DNA of 64,000 nt from an uncultured Gilliamella sp. GTDB lineage: Bacteria; Pseudomonadota; Gammaproteobacteria; Enterobacterales; Orbaceae. Below are positions 1-12,752 of the stretch, piece by piece. Where the stretch lies: NCBI GenBank assembly GCA_946481345.1, contig CAMLMY010000008.1, forward strand, positions 1 to 64,000, written 5' to 3'. Every line of letters starts with the position of its first letter. Position 1 is the stretch's first letter. The notes beneath the pieces are model-generated. The model saw nothing but the letters and a program-made list of their open reading frames with translations. It did not search any database and was not told the origin of the DNA. Both the position numbers and the translations under genes were made by a program.

Positions 1-1088
1 AAACCTGTGGTGTTATCTTTAAAGAAATCATAACTTAATATGCTTGATAATACTACTTCTCCATCACGCATATAGTCCGCACCCGTAGCCGCCATACCGT
101 TATAACGTCCACGATTGTTTTTACCTATGTGACGTCCATAATAACCGATAGCGCCTTTACGATTAGCATCGGTATAAGCAATACCAAACTTGGCACTCCA
201 TTTCGGTTCTTTCCACTCAATATCTGCGCCATAATGCCAAGCCGAATCATCAAAATCGCGAACATTTGCTTTCATTTTGTCATGATTTTTAAGAGCAGTA
301 CTGCCATAAATTTGTGAACCTAAGATAAGTTTATCCATTGGTTTATAGGAAAATTCAATCGCATGACGTTTAATATAATCTTTGGCTTCACCATATGAGT
401 AATCAAGAGTGAGGGTTTTGTCTTTATAGGCAATACCAGCTGTTTTGATGTTATCAATTACGTGCTTTCTGTCTAAACTATAAAAATGCACTTTTTGGGA
501 TGATTCACGAGGAAAGGCGCTGTCAATATAGGCTAATGATAATGCTAAGTTAGAATATTTAACTACACCACTGTAACCTAAATAACTATAACGAGTTAAA
601 TGTTGTGATGAACTCATGACACCCATATCTTTTAAAGTATGCCAACCAGCTTTGCCATTAAAATTCACTTGTTCATTGCCTAGTTTGATTTTTGCATAGC
701 GTTGAGTAAATTTATTAAAACCATGGGCATTGTGTTTATTCGGTTTTTTACCAACGTTATAGAGTAAATTACGAGTAGCAAAGTAGTCACTTGCACCAAG
801 TTTTATTACGTTGTCATAAGTGAAGTCAAAACCAAGTGTATCGAACAAATAACCAGATTTATAATTGAACGTAAATGCTTGTCCCCATGCACTATGGACT
901 TCTTTAGGTTGGGATGCATTTTCTTTTAAATATTTCCAGTGGTTACGTGTTGAAAATTCAAATTTACTATCTTTAAAAAATGTTTCATCAGATAGGGATT
1001 TGGGTTCATAATGATGGGATGATTCACTAGCTAATACGGCATAACTGTTTATGCTCAATAGCGCCAATGTTAGATATTTTATTTTCAT
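1..1088 (-). CDS. OprD-like outer membrane porin (partial, 3' end beyond window)
   Basis: The reverse strand is open from an ATG at 1088 to the window edge, about 362 codons, with no stop reached. Residues 1-20 form a Sec signal (MKIKYLTLALL, then a cleavage-like AVLA-S). The rest alternates short polar turns with aromatic-flanked strands (for example FEFSTRNHWKYL, YNVGKKP, YYGRHIGKNNRG), as expected of a beta-barrel, and the opening after the signal resembles OprD/ChiP-type porins. Such porins let small sugars or peptides cross the outer membrane. It lies 162 bp downstream of the lipoprotein phosphatase on the same strand, so it may be the last gene of the beta-glucoside operon; substrate is not shown by the sequence. 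The family call is from sequence feel, not a search. Confidence 0.75.
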   Translation of the reverse strand, partial: MKIKYLTLALLSINSYAVLASESSHHYEPKSLSDETFFKDSKFEFSTRNHWKYLKENASQPKEVHSAWGQAFTFNYKSGYLFDTLGFDFTYDNVIKLGASDYFATRNLLYNVGKKPNKHNAHGFNKFTQRYAKIKLGNEQVNFNGKAGWHTLKDMGVMSSSQHLTRYSYLGYSGVVKYSNLALSLAYIDSAFPRESSQKVHFYSLDRKHVIDNIKTAGIAYKDKTLTLDYSYGEAKDYIKRHAIEFSYKPMDKLILGSQIYGSTALKNHDKMKANVRDFDDSAWHYGADIEWKEPKWSAKFGIAYTDANRKGAIGYYGRHIGKNNRGRYNGMAATGADYMRDGEVVLSSILSYDFFKDNTTG

Positions 1089-1249
1089 TGTCGTTTTCCT
1101 AACTGTTTATCCTAATTTAAAAATGTTTGGTATTTATGGGTTTTTTACTTTTACTAAACATTTAGGCTTTGTCTGCAAAAGCAGTATCGTCCTATCTTTC
1201 CGCTTTAATTATTTTTTTAGTGATTGATTATTTCCTCCATCCTTATTAC

Positions 1250-2077
1250 TTATTTATTCAAGGATAATTTACCTAAATCCACATACTCCATATTGCCAAT
1301 TTCAACGACACTGTATTTACCATTTTGGTAAACGATTTTAACGACTGTTGCATTGGATAATGGTTTGTTTTTAATTGGATCATCGGTAAGATCGGAAATC
1401 ATGGCTTGCATTGACATGCCAGATGAAATCGCCAAAATATTTTTTTGATGTTTTTCTTGTGCTGTTTTTATAATGGTATTGAGTGCATTTTGAGTACGCT
1501 CTTTAACTTGTTCAAAGTTTTCCGCTTCATGTTTAGGATCACTTTTCGCAATTGCATCGGTAAGTGCTGCCACTGGAATTTGACCTTCTACATAGCTTTT
1601 ATAAAAGTTATTAACTGATTTATAGCCAAGTGACTTCATTGAAGCAGAGACCATTTTTGCGTTGGTACCGCCTTCAAACCCTCCATAAAAGACTTCACGT
1701 AATCCTTTGAGTTCTTGAATTTGGTAATCTTTGACACCTTTTTGTTGTAATAGTACTTGCATGGTTTCACGTTGACGCCCCGCATCGCTGGTGTAGTAGG
1801 CATCAAATTGGATCTGCTTATCTTTAAATCCTTGCCCTAAATAACGCGCAACTTCAATCCCTTTATCGGTTAATGGCGAATCCGCCCAACCTTGTACTAA
1901 ATCATAAGTATTAAATAAAGTTTTACCGTGACGTGCAAAATAGATGGTAATCTCTTCATTATGAGTGTTTTCGTTATTCACAGTCGCTTTATTTGATTGG
2001 TTGCTGCACCCAGTTGTAAACGCTGTTATAACTAGTAGTCCTGCGGTTAATGCTATTTTTATTGTTTTATTTTTCAT
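1250..2077 (-). CDS. Lipoprotein of the histidine phosphatase (phosphoglycerate-mutase-like) superfamily
   Basis: 275 aa from the ATG at 2077. A longer frame begins at a TTG at 2119 but would put 14 residues ahead of the signal peptide. Residues 1-24 are a lipoprotein signal ending in TTGC, followed by a Ser/Asn/Thr-rich tether. The RHG motif of the superfamily is at residues 49-51 (YFARHGKTLF), and a G-R-E/D-like segment follows (GLREVFYGGFEGG). The second catalytic His, normally in a V-S-H-G motif, is replaced: the protein reads AISSGMS with Ser219 at that place. It may therefore be a binding protein or a very slow phosphatase. It lies 83 bp after the 6-phospho-beta-glucosidase gene, so a role in sugar-phosphate handling in the envelope is possible but unproven. 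Confidence 0.85.
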   Translation of the reverse strand: MKNKTIKIALTAGLLVITAFTTGCSNQSNKATVNNENTHNEEITIYFARHGKTLFNTYDLVQGWADSPLTDKGIEVARYLGQGFKDKQIQFDAYYTSDAGRQRETMQVLLQQKGVKDYQIQELKGLREVFYGGFEGGTNAKMVSASMKSLGYKSVNNFYKSYVEGQIPVAALTDAIAKSDPKHEAENFEQVKERTQNALNTIIKTAQEKHQKNILAISSGMSMQAMISDLTDDPIKNKPLSNATVVKIVYQNGKYSVVEIGNMEYVDLGKLSLNK

Positions 2078-2122
2078 AATTAGCTCGTATGGCATTAAAT
2101 TATTGGTCTGTTTGATCAATTA

Positions 2123-2152
2123 GCAGGTAAGGATAATTAATCACTTACCTGC
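2123..2152 (-). other. Intercistronic hairpin between phospho-beta-glucosidase and phosphatase genes
   Basis: GCAGGTAAG (2123-2131) and CTTACCTGC (2144-2152) form a perfect 9-bp inverted repeat with a 12-nt loop. No U-run follows on the minus strand, so it looks less like a terminator than an mRNA-processing or stabilising hairpin that would lower expression of the distal genes. Confidence 0.5.
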
Positions 2153-2159
2153 ATCATTA

Positions 2160-5462
<3,303 letters not shown>

Positions 5463-5493
5463 TTATCCTTATTTGTTTAACGCTTAAATAGCG

Positions 5494-5537
5494 CAAAAAA
5501 AAACCTAGATCTCTTATTATCAAGAGATCTAGGTTTT
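5494..5537 (-). terminator. Leader terminator upstream of bglF, controlled by antitermination
   Basis: AAACCTAGATCTCTT and AAGAGATCTAGGTTT (5501-5515 and 5522-5536) form a 15-bp perfect stem with a 6-nt loop, followed on the minus strand by an uninterrupted U-run (A-run at 5495-5503). Its upstream arm shares bases 5532-5537 with the RAT element, so RAT folding and terminator folding exclude each other, the hallmark of BglG/LicT control. Confidence 0.92.
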
Positions 5538-5574
5538 GCTTGCATAGTAATAATTTACTATGCAATGACAATCC
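5532..5574 (-). promoter_or_regulatory. Ribonucleic antiterminator (RAT) with an extended apical stem
   Basis: Read on the minus strand the element begins GGATTGTCATTG and ends GCAAGCAAAACC, matching both conserved flanks of the RAT recognised by BglG/SacY/LicT RNA-binding domains. Instead of the usual short apical helix (whole element about 29 nt) the centre is TTGCATAGTAA - ATTA - TTACTATGCAA, an 11-bp perfect stem, making the element 43 nt. Its 3' end overlaps the leader terminator. Confidence 0.85.
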
Positions 5575-5646
5575 AGTAAATGAGATATTTAGGTTAGCAT
5601 AATTTTTTATGGTATGGTATGACTTCTCAGACTGTGATTAATAAAT

Positions 5647-5662
5647 TGTGATATATCTCACA
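5647..5662 (-). promoter_or_regulatory. CRP site upstream of bglF
   Basis: TGTGATATATCTCACA is a perfect TGTGA-N6-TCACA palindrome immediately after the bglG stop codon. A -10-like TATGCT lies at 5601-5596 on the minus strand, placing the site about 61-66 bp upstream of a start point near 5589, consistent with class I activation of a separate bglF promoter. No good -35 box was seen. Catabolite repression of the PTS genes is the inferred function. Confidence 0.7.
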
Positions 5663-5663
5663 T

Positions 5664-6533
<870 letters not shown>

Positions 6534-6578
6534 TTATTATGAATTGCTAAATGAAAATGAAAAGCAGAAAATTAAAAA

Positions 6579-6600
6579 AGTGTGATTAATATCAAACTTT
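6579..6600 (-). promoter_or_regulatory. Candidate CRP site upstream of bglG
   Basis: AGTGTGATTAATATCAAACT carries TGTGA-N6-TCAAA, one base from the TGTGA-N6-TCACA consensus, 73 bp before the bglG start. A second, stronger site precedes bglF. The promoter it would serve was not identified. Confidence 0.45.
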
Positions 6601-6656
6601 TGCCAGAATTTAGTTGCCAATAAATTCTTTTTCTATCAATGAACCAAAGTACCTAT

Positions 6657-6698
6657 AAAAAAGCCCCGATTCAGTCAATCTTATCGGGGCGCAATTTT
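6657..6698 (-). terminator. Rho-independent terminator of htpG
   Basis: On the minus strand GCCCCGAT and ATCGGGGC form a GC-rich stem followed by TTTTTT, ending within 55 bp of the htpG stop. Confidence 0.92.
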
Positions 6699-6707
6699 AT
6701 GTTTTAT

Positions 6708-8585
6708 TTATTCTTGTGCTAATAACTTATTCATAGTTTGAATAAATTTACTTGGATCACTTAATGAACCTTTTTCAGCAAGTAATGCTTGATCAAGTAA
6801 TAACTCAACCCAATCAGTGAACTCACTTTCTTCTTGAGTATCTGCTATACGTTTCACCAGTTTATGATCTGGATTAATTTCAAACGTATATTTGATATCA
6901 GGTGCTTTTTGTCCAGCAGCAGCAAACAATTTGGCCATCTGTGTGCTCATTTCATCCGCTGCGGTTGTGACAACAGCAGGTGTGTTAGTTAAACGATGAG
7001 TTATTTTAACTTCCTTAACTTTATCACCTAATACTGTTTTGACTCTTTCAATAAATGGCTCAAGTTCTTTTTCAACTTGTTTTTGTTCTTCACTATCTTG
7101 ATCAGCCAGTTTTTCAATAGATTCATCTGATTTACTTACTGATTGGAATTGTTTGCCATCAAATTCAGTTAAGTTGCTCATCATCCATTCATCAATACGA
7201 TCGGATAATAACAATACTTCAATACCTTTTTTACGGAATAGCTCTAAGTGAGGGCTGTAATTTGCAGCACCATAGCTGTCCGCTGTAATGTAGTAAATCT
7301 TTTCTTGACCGTCTTGCATACGGCTGATGTAATCTTCTAACGATACAGTTTGTGCATCACTATCCGTGTGGGTTGAAGCAAAACGTAATAATTTAGCTAT
7401 TGCTTCACGGTTAGCAAAGTCTTCACCTGTCCCTTCTTTTAATACTAAACCAAATTCACCCCAGAACTGTTGATATTGTTCTTTATCATCTTTGGCTAAT
7501 TTTTCAAGCATTTGTAGTACGCGTTTAGTACACGCGTTACGTAAACTTTGGGTAATTTTATTATCTTGTAAAATTTCACGCGATACATTTAATGGAAGAT
7601 CATTTGAATCAATTAAACCTTTCACAAAACGTAAATAGTTTGGCATGAATTGTTCCGCATCATCCATAATAAATACACGTTGAACATATAATTTTAATCC
7701 GTGTTTATTATCACGATTCCACATATCCCACGGTGCTTTAGCTGGAATATACAGTAAACTGGTGTACTCTTGTTTACCTTCAACTCGGTTATGGCTCCAA
7801 CTTAATGGATCAGCATAATCATGTGACAAGTGCTTATAAAATTCTTTATACTCTTCATCAGTGATATCGGATTTACTACGTGTCCAAAGTGCTTGAGCTT
7901 TATTAACTTTTTCCCATTTAACTTCTTTACTTTCTTCGTCAGTGGTTTGCACTTCAACAGGTAATGAAATATGATCAGAATATTTGCTGATAATGGAACG
8001 TAGACGCCAATCATCTAAAAACTCTTTTTCATCTTCTTTCAAATGTAAAGTGATTTCGGTACCGCGAGTTTCTTTATTATCATCTGAAATGGTATATTCA
8101 CCTTCTCCCGCTGATTCCCACATAACGGCTTGGTCAGCTTTGGCGGTTGCTGCACGGGTTCTCACTGTAACTTTGTCGGCAACAATAAAGGCAGAGTAAA
8201 AACCAACCCCGAATTGACCGATTAATTGGCTATCTTTAGCTTGATCGCTTCCAATGGATTCTAAAAATGCTTTAGTGCCTGATTTTGCAATGGTTCCTAA
8301 GTTTTCAATGACTTCATCACGTGTCATACCAATACCATTATCAGAAATTGATAGGGTACCTGCTTCTTTATTTACCCAAATGCGCACACCAAGTTCGCCG
8401 TCACCTGCATATAAATCTGGGTTTTCTAATGCTTTGAAACGAAGTTTATCGGCTGCATCAGATGCATTGGAAATTAGTTCTCTTAAAAAGATCTCTTTAT
8501 TGGAATATAAAGAATGGATCATTAAATGTAGAATTTGTTTAACTTCAGATTGAAATCCACGAGTTTCAGTGCCTTGCTTACTCAT
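6708..8585 (-). CDS. htpG: Molecular chaperone HtpG (bacterial Hsp90)
   Basis: 625 aa cytoplasmic ATP-dependent chaperone, full length for the family. The N-terminal GHKL ATPase has the hallmark motifs [27 protein letters not shown] and [11 protein letters not shown]. The middle domain carries the catalytic-loop Arg region ([11 protein letters not shown]), and the C-terminal dimerisation domain ends in the hydrophobic helix around [19 protein letters not shown] lies just before the ATG. The gene is monocistronic, with a strong terminator after it and an unusual inverted-repeat leader before it. No clear sigma-32 promoter was recognised. Confidence 0.98.
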   Translation of the reverse strand: MSKQGTETRGFQSEVKQILHLMIHSLYSNKEIFLRELISNASDAADKLRFKALENPDLYAGDGELGVRIWVNKEAGTLSISDNGIGMTRDEVIENLGTIAKSGTKAFLESIGSDQAKDSQLIGQFGVGFYSAFIVADKVTVRTRAATAKADQAVMWESAGEGEYTISDDNKETRGTEITLHLKEDEKEFLDDWRLRSIISKYSDHISLPVEVQTTDEESKEVKWEKVNKAQALWTRSKSDITDEEYKEFYKHLSHDYADPLSWSHNRVEGKQEYTSLLYIPAKAPWDMWNRDNKHGLKLYVQRVFIMDDAEQFMPNYLRFVKGLIDSNDLPLNVSREILQDNKITQSLRNACTKRVLQMLEKLAKDDKEQYQQFWGEFGLVLKEGTGEDFANREAIAKLLRFASTHTDSDAQTVSLEDYISRMQDGQEKIYYITADSYGAANYSPHLELFRKKGIEVLLLSDRIDEWMMSNLTEFDGKQFQSVSKSDESIEKLADQDSEEQKQVEKELEPFIERVKTVLGDKVKEVKITHRLTNTPAVVTTAADEMSTQMAKLFAAAGQKAPDIKYTFEINPDHKLVKRIADTQEESEFTDWVELLLDQALLAEKGSLSDPSKFIQTMNKLLAQE

Positions 8586-8893
8586 TGACTAGTTCCTCTA
8601 CTATATTTAGTTAATTCAATTCACGCTATCTGCTGCATAACGTTATTATCGACAAAACTATATGATTTTTATCGATTTATTATGCAGCTTTAGTCGTTAA
8701 TATTTACTGAATAATATTAATATAATGGTTTGATTTATTGTTGTATTGCTATATGGGAATAAAAAATAGGATTTCAATACAAGTTAGTAAAATTTATTAA
8801 TTGTTTGTCTGTTTTTTGTTAAATAAGGGGTGTAAAAAAGCCTTGATGGATATCAAGGCTTATAATATAGGTATTATATAATTTTGTTATTAT
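8586..8893 (-). other. htpG leader / intergenic region with long inverted repeat
   Basis: This 308-bp gap holds the upstream region of htpG and the terminator of the transporter gene. GCTGCATAA (8632-8640) pairs with TTATGCAGC (8680-8688), and nested inside ATCGA (8648-8652) pairs with TCGAT (8672-8676). If transcribed, the htpG leader would fold into a two-tier hairpin ending about 45 nt before the start codon. The remainder is AT-rich without a recognisable gene. Confidence 0.45.
8834..8862 (-). terminator. Rho-independent terminator of the NSS transporter gene
   Basis: On the minus strand AAGCCTTGAT, loop ATCC, ATCAAGGCTT then TTTT; a 10-bp perfect stem 32 bp after the stop codon. Confidence 0.9.
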
Positions 8894-10255
8894 TTAAATA
8901 AATCCATAAATAAGAATCAAAATCACCGCAACAGGAACAATAAATCGAGATAATACCGTCCAAATATTGAACCAAAATTCATTTAAGTTTAACTCTTCAC
9001 GGATACGTTTTTGATTCATCATCCATGCTCCAAACACTACCGTACCTAAACCGGTAACAGGTAACATGATTTTACTCGTTAAATAATCCAGCAAATCAAA
9101 AATATTTTTATCAAATAATTTTACGTTTGACCATTCATTAAATGACAAAATACAAGCAATACCTAACGCCCAGATGAAAACACTGCTTACCACTGTTGCT
9201 GTTTTACGTCCCATATGGGTTTTTTCTTCTAATAGTTCAACTGTTGGTTCAAGCAATGATATTGAAGAAGTTAACGCAGCAAAAGTTAAGAAAATAAAGA
9301 ATAAACAACCTAAAATAGCCCCTCCAGCCATATTACCAAAGGCAATTGGAAGTGTAACAAAAATGAGCCCAGGACCAGAACCCGCTTCTAAACCGTTGGC
9401 AAAGACGAGTGGGAATATCGCCATACCCGATAGCATTGCTACTATTACATCTAAAATCACCACAGTACGCGCGGTTGATAGTAAATTTACATCTTTACCA
9501 AGATAAGAACCGTACGCCATCATTATGCCCATACCTAATGATAAGCTAAAAAAGGCATGACCTAATGCTGCTAAAATTGCGGTGCCATTTAGCGCTGACA
9601 GATTTGGGGTAAATAAGAATTTAAATGCTTGACCGAAAGATGGACCACTCACATAAGCGGCATAACCAACTAATACCAATAGCAATATGCCTAAGCCTGG
9701 CATCATGACTTTACATGAACGCTCTAAACCCGCGCCAACGCCCAAAGCAACAATAAGGGTATTAGCCGCCATAAAAACGGTATGCCATATTAATAGGCTG
9801 TTAACGTTGCCAAGAAAATTGCTAAAGATTTGACCAGTGCCTGCACCATCAACACCATTAAAAGTCCCTTTAATTGCTAAAAAGATATAATCGGTTGCCC
9901 AGCCACCAATCACACTATAAAATGAAAGAATTAAAAATGAGCCGAGTACACCAATAATACCCACCCATTTCCATAATTTAGATCGACCTTCTGAAACTGC
10001 GACATCTTCCATAGTATGAATTGGATTTTTTTGGCCACGACGACCAATTAACCATTCTAAAACCAAAATTGGTAAACCAATTAAAAACATAAACAGTAAA
10101 TAGGTCAATACAAAGGCTGAACCGCCCATTTCACCCGCCATATATGGAAACTTCCAGATGTTTCCTAACCCAACAGCAGAACCAGCCGCAGCAAGCATGA
10201 ATCCCATGCGTGAGCTCCACTGGGAGTGACTTTTTTTCATAGTACCTGTACTCAT
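8894..10255 (-). CDS. Neurotransmitter:sodium symporter (NSS) family transporter
   Basis: 453 aa, polytopic inner-membrane protein with 11-12 predicted spans, the typical length of bacterial NSS proteins (LeuT, MhsT, TnaT). The unwound TM1 signature GSAVGLGNIWKFPY is intact and is followed by GGSAFVLTYL. TM6 has the FFSLSLGMG region that lines the sodium and substrate sites. It would import an amino acid with sodium; tryptophan/tyrosine-type substrates are common in this group but cannot be assigned here. It has its own terminator and is not in an operon with htpG. Confidence 0.93.
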   Translation of the reverse strand: MSTGTMKKSHSQWSSRMGFMLAAAGSAVGLGNIWKFPYMAGEMGGSAFVLTYLLFMFLIGLPILVLEWLIGRRGQKNPIHTMEDVAVSEGRSKLWKWVGIIGVLGSFLILSFYSVIGGWATDYIFLAIKGTFNGVDGAGTGQIFSNFLGNVNSLLIWHTVFMAANTLIVALGVGAGLERSCKVMMPGLGILLLVLVGYAAYVSGPSFGQAFKFLFTPNLSALNGTAILAALGHAFFSLSLGMGIMMAYGSYLGKDVNLLSTARTVVILDVIVAMLSGMAIFPLVFANGLEAGSGPGLIFVTLPIAFGNMAGGAILGCLFFIFLTFAALTSSISLLEPTVELLEEKTHMGRKTATVVSSVFIWALGIACILSFNEWSNVKLFDKNIFDLLDYLTSKIMLPVTGLGTVVFGAWMMNQKRIREELNLNEFWFNIWTVLSRFIVPVAVILILIYGFI

Positions 10256-10590
10256 GAATATTTACCTTGCCCTCAAAATAATTATTTAATTGTCGCTTTA
10301 ATTAATGTGTAACCATTACTTTATTAAAAGCATAAAATTGCAAATCATGCCATGAAAAACAAGGGGAAACAAGAAATCATTATAAATTTTAATGTGACTG
10401 TCTATTTTTACATTAGAATTATTTATTGTGATAAATCTTACTATGTTGATTATATTAAGATTTTATTTTAAATATACTTATCACTCACTCATATTTTATT
10501 GATATTGCATTTAATTTTATTCTTTTATTCACGCCGACCATGACATAAAATAGAGTTTGATTAATTAAATTTTTGGATAAATAAGATCCC
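10256..10590. other. Divergent intergenic region, transporter / ubiG
   Basis: 335 bp, very AT-rich. It holds an imperfect terminator-like hairpin, AAATCTTA (10433-10440) with TAAGATTT (10456-10463) followed by a T-rich run on the plus strand. No small gene or known RNA was recognised. It should contain the two divergent promoters. Confidence 0.35.
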
Positions 10591-11301
10591 ATGACACAAA
10601 ATATTGATTTCAATGAAATAAGTAAATTTTCTCAGTTAGCAGCTCAGTGGTGGGATCCAAATGGCAAATGCAGACCACTCCATATTATCAACCCTTTACG
10701 TGTGGATTATATTAAACAACAGGTAGGTTGTTTAGAAAACAAACGAGTGTTAGATGTCGGCTGTGGGGGAGGCATTCTATCCGAAAGTCTTGCAAAATTT
10801 GGTGCTGATGTTACAGCGATTGATCTGGCAGATGAATCACTAGCAGTTGCCCAGCTTCATGCAAAAGAAAATAACTTAGTTATTAGTTACCAAAAGCAAA
10901 CCGTTGAAGATCATGCTAAAGAACATCCCGCTCATTATGATGTCATTACCTGTATGGAATTATTAGAACACGTGCCGGATCCATTTTCGATTATCCAAGC
11001 TTGTGCAACGCTACTTAAACCGAATGGCAAACTCTTTTTATCTACTATAAATCGTAATCACAAAGCTAAATTATTGCTAATTTATGGCGCAGAATACATC
11101 GCTCGAATGGTACCAAAAGGGACTCATGATTTTAACCGATTCATTCGTCCATCAGAATTAATGAATTGGGTAGAGCAAGCGAAATTGGATGTTGAAGATA
11201 TCATCGGCATGGAATATCACATACTTAAAAATGAATTTAAGTTGGGATCAAACATTGATGTTAATTACATTTTGACAGCCCAAAAAACCTCAAATTTGTA
11301 A
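10591..11301 (+). CDS. ubiG: Ubiquinone biosynthesis O-methyltransferase UbiG
   Basis: 236 aa. It catalyses both O-methylation steps of ubiquinone synthesis using S-adenosylmethionine. Class I methyltransferase motifs are in place: motif I VLDVGCGGGILSE at about residue 53, the acidic loop AIDLADES, motif II TCMELLEHVPDP, and motif III LLKPNGKLFLSTI. The N-terminal FSQLAAQWWDPNGKCRPLH is the characteristic UbiG start. It stands between divergent and differently regulated genes, and the next gene (gntT) has its own promoter. Presence of UbiG indicates aerobic or microaerobic quinone-linked respiration alongside the fermentative genes. Confidence 0.97.
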   Translation: MTQNIDFNEISKFSQLAAQWWDPNGKCRPLHIINPLRVDYIKQQVGCLENKRVLDVGCGGGILSESLAKFGADVTAIDLADESLAVAQLHAKENNLVISYQKQTVEDHAKEHPAHYDVITCMELLEHVPDPFSIIQACATLLKPNGKLFLSTINRNHKAKLLLIYGAEYIARMVPKGTHDFNRFIRPSELMNWVEQAKLDVEDIIGMEYHILKNEFKLGSNIDVNYILTAQKTSNL

Positions 11302-11322
11302 AATGTGATCTAATTCTCATTT
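11301..11322 (+). promoter_or_regulatory. CRP site upstream of gntT
   Basis: The 22-mer runs AAATGTGATCTAATTCTCAT then TT, differing at three positions from the symmetrical CRP consensus AAATGTGATCTAGATCACAT-TT. Its centre is about 60 bp upstream of the start point predicted from the TATAAT box, the class I spacing. It overlaps the last base of the ubiG stop codon. Confidence 0.8.
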
Positions 11323-11357
11323 TAGACATTTTTTCCATTATTTTTTTTATTTTCCTC

Positions 11358-11384
11358 TATAATCCCGAATGTTACCGATAACAT
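11358..11384 (+). promoter_or_regulatory. gntT promoter -10 box and GntR-type operator
   Basis: A perfect TATAAT lies at 11358-11363. Directly behind it, covering the expected start point, is ATGTTACCGATAACAT (11369-11384), a perfect ATGTTA-N4-TAACAT palindrome of the type bound by the gluconate repressor GntR/IdnR in enterics. With the CRP site upstream this reproduces the arrangement known for gluconate transporters. No -35 box of quality was seen, which fits CRP dependence. No gntR gene is in the window. Confidence 0.85.
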
Positions 11385-11410
11385 GTCAGATTATTCTAGA
11401 GGAAATATTC

Positions 11411-12733
11411 ATGCCGTTAATCATTATAGCTATAGGCGTAGCTTTATTACTTATCTTAATGTTGCCGCTACGCGTCAATGGTTTTATTGCCTTGATTCTT
11501 GTTGCCTTAAGTGTTGGTATCATGGAAGGTATGCCCGTAATGGCAGTGGTTCAATCCATAAAAAATGGAGTAGGAGGAACACTGGGTAGCTTAGCATTAA
11601 TTATGGGTTTTGGTGCCATGCTGGGCAAACTATTAGCGGATTGTGGTGGCGCACAACGCATTGCAACAACGTTAATTAATACATTTGGTGATAAAAAAAT
11701 ACAATGGGCTGTTACCCTAACGGGTTTTATCGTTGGTTTTGCCTTATTTTATGAGGTAGGTTTTGTTTTATTGCTACCGCTTGTATTAACCATTGCAGCA
11801 ACCCTTCGTATCTCCCCATTATATATTGGTATTCCTATGGCGGCTGCCTTATCTGTTACTCATGGTTTTTTACCTCCTCACCCTGGACCAACGGCTATCG
11901 CCGAAATATTTAATGCTGATATGGGACGCACTTTACTTTACGGTACCATCATAGGTATTCCAACTGTAATTTTAGCCGGTCCTGTACTTGCCAAAATGCC
12001 TTTTATACGAGCCATTAATCATCCGATTGAAGACGGATTGTATAATTCAAAACAATTTACTGATGAACAGATGCCAAGTTTTGTTGTCAGTGTATTTACT
12101 GCTTTAATTCCAGTTGTACTCATGTCAATTCGAGCGGTATGTGAAATGACTTTACCAAAAGGGCATTTGATTCTGCCTTATGTTGAATTCTTTGGTGATC
12201 CAATTATCGCTACATTGATTTCAGTTATTGTCGCGGTGTTTACCTTTGGCATTTTCCGTGGGCGTTCAATGGCTCAAATTAATACGACTTTAGCGGATTC
12301 AATTAAAATCATCGCCATGATGTTATTAATTATTGGTGGCGGTGGCGCCTTTAAACAAGTTTTAGTTGATAGTGGCGTTAAAGTTTATATTGAAGAGATG
12401 ATGCATACATCTAATATATCACCACTTATTATGGCTTGGTTAATTGCTGCATTATTGCGATTAGCTCTTGGTTCGGCAACGGTTGCGGCATTAACTGCTG
12501 GTGGCATTGTATTTCCATTAATCGCTTCCACAGGCGTGAGTCCGGAATTGATGGTGATTGCGACTGGAGCAGGTAGCGTGGTGTTTTCTCATGTTAATGA
12601 TCCTGGATTTTGGTTGTTTAAAGAATATTTTAACCTTAGCATCACCGAAACTATGAAATCGTGGTCATTGTTAGAAACGGTCATTTCGGTGTGTGGATTG
12701 GTAGGTTGTTTAGCGATCAATATATTTATCTAA
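11411..12733 (+). CDS. gntT: Gluconate:H+ symporter GntT (GntP family)
   Basis: 440 aa from the ATG at 11411, which is preceded by AGAGGAAA; an upstream in-frame ATG lies in the operator and has no ribosome site. An inner-membrane permease with about 12 spans that takes up D-gluconate with protons. The family signature FLPPHPGPTAIAEIF, the GGCAQR-like stretch DCGGAQRIATTLI, and FSHVNDPGFWLFKEYF near the C-terminus match enteric GntT closely. The CRP and GntR-type sites upstream support gluconate as the substrate. No gluconate kinase or Entner-Doudoroff genes are adjacent, so the downstream steps must lie elsewhere. Confidence 0.95.
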   Translation: MPLIIIAIGVALLLILMLPLRVNGFIALILVALSVGIMEGMPVMAVVQSIKNGVGGTLGSLALIMGFGAMLGKLLADCGGAQRIATTLINTFGDKKIQWAVTLTGFIVGFALFYEVGFVLLLPLVLTIAATLRISPLYIGIPMAAALSVTHGFLPPHPGPTAIAEIFNADMGRTLLYGTIIGIPTVILAGPVLAKMPFIRAINHPIEDGLYNSKQFTDEQMPSFVVSVFTALIPVVLMSIRAVCEMTLPKGHLILPYVEFFGDPIIATLISVIVAVFTFGIFRGRSMAQINTTLADSIKIIAMMLLIIGGGGAFKQVLVDSGVKVYIEEMMHTSNISPLIMAWLIAALLRLALGSATVAALTAGGIVFPLIASTGVSPELMVIATGAGSVVFSHVNDPGFWLFKEYFNLSITETMKSWSLLETVISVCGLVGCLAINIFI

Positions 12734-12752
12734 TTTACCGCATTTTTATTTT

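Noticed and set aside
8254..8553. 99-codon open frame antisense to htpG
   Set aside because: Exact shadow of the highly conserved Hsp90 ATPase domain; no independent start signal.
9174..9506. 110-codon open frame antisense to the NSS transporter
   Set aside because: Its residues mirror codon bias of the membrane spans on the other strand; no ribosome site.
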